Of a stretch of 64,000 bases of DNA, positions 61,632-64,000 are shown one piece after another. The notes under the pieces were generated by a model. It was not told where the DNA came from. It saw nothing but the letters and a program-made list of their open reading frames with translations, and did not search any database. Positions within the stretch are counted from its first letter, which is position 1; the number at the start of each line of letters is the position of its first letter. Location: the NCBI GenBank assembly GCA_016758965.1, contig JAEPRB010000035.1:62001-126000 (forward strand), given 5' to 3'. Source of the stretch: Circinella minor. Its lineage: Eukaryota; Mucoromycota; Mucoromycetes; Mucorales; Lichtheimiaceae. A program made the translations under genes and the position numbers.

Positions 61632-62151
61632 TCATTCAATAATTAGATTTCCAGCTTTGAGAAGAATATTGTAGAAAATTACAATAGTATATACGAGATA
61701 CTCGAATAGGATGATAAATGATTTAACATGCAAGCAGTGATCCACAATAATACCAAATATACTGTCTGGAAGAAAGGTTATGAAATAAATCTTTCGTTTA
61801 GATCGATCTATGGTAGATGAGGAATTGTTCATATTGAGTTGGATAATCTTTTGATTTGTTCTCAAAATACCAATACACCTCTATCGTATATAATCTTCAT
61901 CGGAGTCAAGTAGTATTAAGATAATCATAACTATCCTATTCACTGATTCAGTGACAATCTAGTCAAAGAGGACTACTGGCATTTTTGACGGCTGGTCTAA
62001 TAGTCAATTCCCGACATTGTTCAATGATGTGCATGACGCGATCTAATTGAATCAATTGAAGATCCAGATTACTTAATAATTTTCGCTTTTTAACAGCTTG
62101 AACGAATCTATAAGAGAAACAGAAAAATAAAGAAAAAATATACCAGCACAC
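61632..62151 (-). pseudogene. possible decayed F-box/LRR gene fragments
   Basis: On the minus strand, after an acceptor-like CTTATAG at about 62109, the frame reads FVQAVKKRKLLSNLDLQLIQ, then LDRVMHIIEQCRELTIRP, ending in a stop at 61963. Its pattern of Leu and the 'QC-ELT' end resembles the first LRR of the F-box gene at 40295 (FIEVIKLNCSTLKSIRL ... CHLLQRF). A second patch at 61865-61632 (FLPDSIFGIIVDHC) is also Leu/Ile patterned. There is no F-box, no continuous frame, and no start. The assignment is tentative. Confidence 0.3.
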
Positions 62152-63255
62152 TGAAATGAAGACGCGTGTCCAACATAACTAAATATTTGACTGCTGGTTT
62201 GTGGCAGCAAATAACAATTAATTTCATGGAGATTCTAATCATATCAGTTTTGCTAGAGTGTTCCGATAATAGATCATGTCGATCTTATCGCTTACATATG
62301 ATAGCTTATTTCTATCTTTTTTTTTTTCATCAAGGGATGGGAGAAAAGTTGATTAGTAGCATAAATGACATATGACCTTTTACATATTATTAGAAGCGGT
62401 CCGTGTGTCTGTTTCCTATCAAATATACGTGTCTATTATATAACACCAAAAGCAGTGGAAATTATTCTACATTTTACTGAGCTCAGTAGTATAGTGTGTA
62501 TAATATAAAACTTTTTATCATAATTTATAGCCACCGATAACATTGACGAGTATACTTGTCTTTTCCTCACTGGTGTATTTTAAATATAAAAAGAGCGGAG
62601 GAACAGTAAGCCACTTTAGAAATTTTCCATGGACTGTAGGAAGAAAATTGTTTTTTTTCTTACAGCTTCTTTTCAATGAAAAGGATTCCAATTTAGAAAA
62701 AAAGAAATAGGTCAGCAAAAAATTAAAAAGTTTGCGCTATCTGACGCAAATCGTTATTTAGAAAATTCGTTATGGTTACAAATAATTGTTATCATTGTGA
62801 CACACTCATACTTCTTGAATAAAGTAAAAGGTTAACTGGTTTTTTGTCTTTATTGAAAAATGAATGATGCTTTAATAGGAACTAAATAATGATTCTGTAT
62901 ATTATCAAGATAGCAAACATAATAATATTATATAGATAATATTATAACCAGTTTGAATCAACATGGTAACGCATGATAAACATAATTAATTCCCATGATA
63001 CAATGGGGATGGGTTTACACACACACATGAATTTCAATCTAATTGCCAATTAAAAAATAATTATATAGAAAGTTAGAATAGAATAGTGAAATAGAATAAA
63101 TAATCTTTTATCTTCTTTGCCTCTTTTCACAATAATATTTTCCATATCGGTTATTCGTTGCGCTATCCATTCCGCAAGATCCGATAGATATGATAATCCG
63201 AGAAAATCTTATTGGATATATTGATCCTTATCCCCATTGGCTATCGAAGCTGCCT

Positions 63256-63262
63256 TGACTCA
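63256..63262 (+). promoter_or_regulatory. Gcn4/Cpc1-type site TGACTCA
   Basis: Exact TGACTCA, 124 bp upstream of the aspartate kinase ATG and 24 bp upstream of its TATA box. In yeast and other fungi this site is bound by Gcn4/CpcA under amino-acid starvation, and HOM3 is a known target of general control in yeast. Confidence 0.7.
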
Positions 63263-63285
63263 CAACCATAAAATCAGAAATACTT

Positions 63286-63295
63286 TATATATAAA
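63286..63295 (+). promoter_or_regulatory. TATA box of the aspartate kinase gene
   Basis: TATATATAAA followed by GGCCC, 91 bp upstream of the ATG at 63386. A pyrimidine-rich leader follows. Confidence 0.65.
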
Positions 63296-63385
63296 GGCCC
63301 TCGTTTCCAACTTCTGCCGAAAAAACCCCCCTTCGTTTAATTTTTTTTTTTTTTTTTGCTTTTCGTTTTCTTTCTTCTTGGTTCC

Positions 63386-64000
63386 ATGCCGCTCACTAAA
63401 CCCGTTTATAATAATTCCCCCGAACTTCCATGGGTAGTTCAGAAATTTGGTGGAACCAGCATTGGTAAATTCTTGGATAACATTGCCAATCAAGTGATCA
63501 AGTAAGTTTTTTTTTTTCTGCATTTAGAAAAATATAAAAAGCAATAATGAAGATATATGCTTGTGTGACTCAAAGCCATTTGAAAATTATATTTTATTAA
63601 CTGCCAATTTAATTATTTTAGAGAATATGTAAAACAAAATCAAGTTGTAGTAGTATGTTCAGCACGTAGTGGGGAGAATAAACAAACTGGTACAACCAAC
63701 CGACTTATCCGTGCAGCAGATGAAGCTTTGAGACCTGGATCGACCGAATATCTTCAAATTATCAATGATTTATTACAAGACCATTTAGGTGTTGCAGAAG
63801 AAATGATTAACGACCCTGAAATTCTCAAGGAGTTAAAACATGATATTGAACGCGACTGTACAAAGCTAAAATCGTTTTTGGAAGCTGCTCAGATTATCAG
63901 TGAAATTTCTCCTCGATCAAGAGATATCATTATCGGTGTGGGTGAAAAATTATCATGTAGAATTGTTGCTGCTGTGTTACAAGATCGGGTATGTAAATGG
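63386..64000 (+). CDS. HOM3: aspartate kinase, 5' part (gene runs off the right edge)
   Basis: First enzyme of the aspartate family: phosphorylates L-aspartate on the way to homoserine, Met and Thr (fungi make lysine by another route). Exons seen: 63386-63501 and 63622-63988; a donor GTATGT begins at 63989, so at least one more exon lies outside. The 161 visible residues contain the kinase N-terminus WVVQKFGGTSIGKFLDNIAN (KFGGTS nucleotide-binding motif), VVVVCSARSGENKQTGTTNR, a helical region (LLQDHLGVAEEMI, LKSFLEAAQIISEISPRSRD), and IIIGVGEKLSCRIVAAVLQ, the 'GE-LS' motif. The regulatory ACT domains expected at the C-terminus are beyond the window. The acceptor at 63620-63621 keeps the frame (IK-EYVKQ). 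Confidence 0.93.

Larger units (their letters stand above)
55616..63385. other. gene-poor region with homopolymers and coding relics
   Basis: About 7.8 kb without an intact gene. It includes a 25-bp A run (55840-55864), a 32-bp T run (58444-58475) and many TACGTA sites (for example near 58290, 59145, 59710, 59865, 60890). Isolated short frames have coding character: 56270-56380 plus (36 codons, MPFLTNKFFVPRINQLAARL...), 60426-60518 minus (30 codons, MPDHKRHSIAEVTDLRIF...), and the 61640-62151 minus patches. None forms a convincing gene. Confidence 0.6.

Overview
The window is AT-rich eukaryotic DNA from a filamentous fungus, most probably an early-diverging one (Mucoromycota, Mucorales-like). 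The grounds are many short GT-AG introns of about 60-150 bp, 20 exons in one gene, CAA/CAT-rich low-complexity coding stretches, long poly-A/poly-T tracts, secreted CBM14 chitin-binding proteins and F-box/LRR proteins. Phylum placement is inference; no marker fixes the species. I joined exons by hand from splice sites, reading-frame continuity and family conservation. Every multi-exon model given as a gene closes to a multiple of three.

Layout. 1-626: decayed transposase on the minus strand running off the left edge. 1315-1842: 528-bp MITE with TA target duplication. 3241-7549: mitochondrial 2-oxoadipate dehydrogenase E1 (DHTKD1 type). 9440-11741: Vms1/ANKZF1 peptidyl-tRNA hydrolase of ribosome quality control. 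14051-16619: coiled-coil and ankyrin protein. 17407-20222: CAMK-like kinase. 20527-21392 (minus) and 21653-22822 (plus): two membrane proteins on a shared promoter. 23330-25720 (minus) and 26072-28513 (plus): divergent RasGEF protein and mitochondrial methionyl-tRNA synthetase. About 29150-30272: a decayed, intron-retaining duplicate of that synthetase. 30566-31705 and 33503-34066: tandem secreted CBM14 proteins. 34300-38594 (plus) and 38664-40107 (minus): convergent Ctf18 and Wss1. 40295-42230 (minus): F-box/LRR. 42870-43733 (minus): Mediator Med18. 44568-45090 (minus): CYSTM protein. 46434-48220: second F-box/LRR. 48631-49365 (minus): SET-domain protein. 49828-51755: ATP synthase beta subunit. 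52636-55615 (minus): CP2/Grainyhead transcription factor. 55616-63385: 7.8-kb gene-poor stretch with coding relics. 63386-right edge: aspartate kinase with a Gcn4-type site and TATA box upstream.

Themes. Most of it is ordinary housekeeping synteny: mitochondrial metabolism and translation (OADH-E1, MetRS, ATP2), genome maintenance (Ctf18, Wss1) and transcription (Med18, CP2, SET). Vms1 and Wss1 both carry visible Cdc48-binding motifs. The least explained features are the decayed synthetase duplicate, the WxGY array in the RasGEF tail, the paired CBM14 proteins with dibasic-rich tails, a 14-bp microexon inside the Wss1 active site, and strong enrichment of the palindrome TACGTA in intergenic DNA. 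I found no tRNA, rRNA, CRISPR or viral gene.
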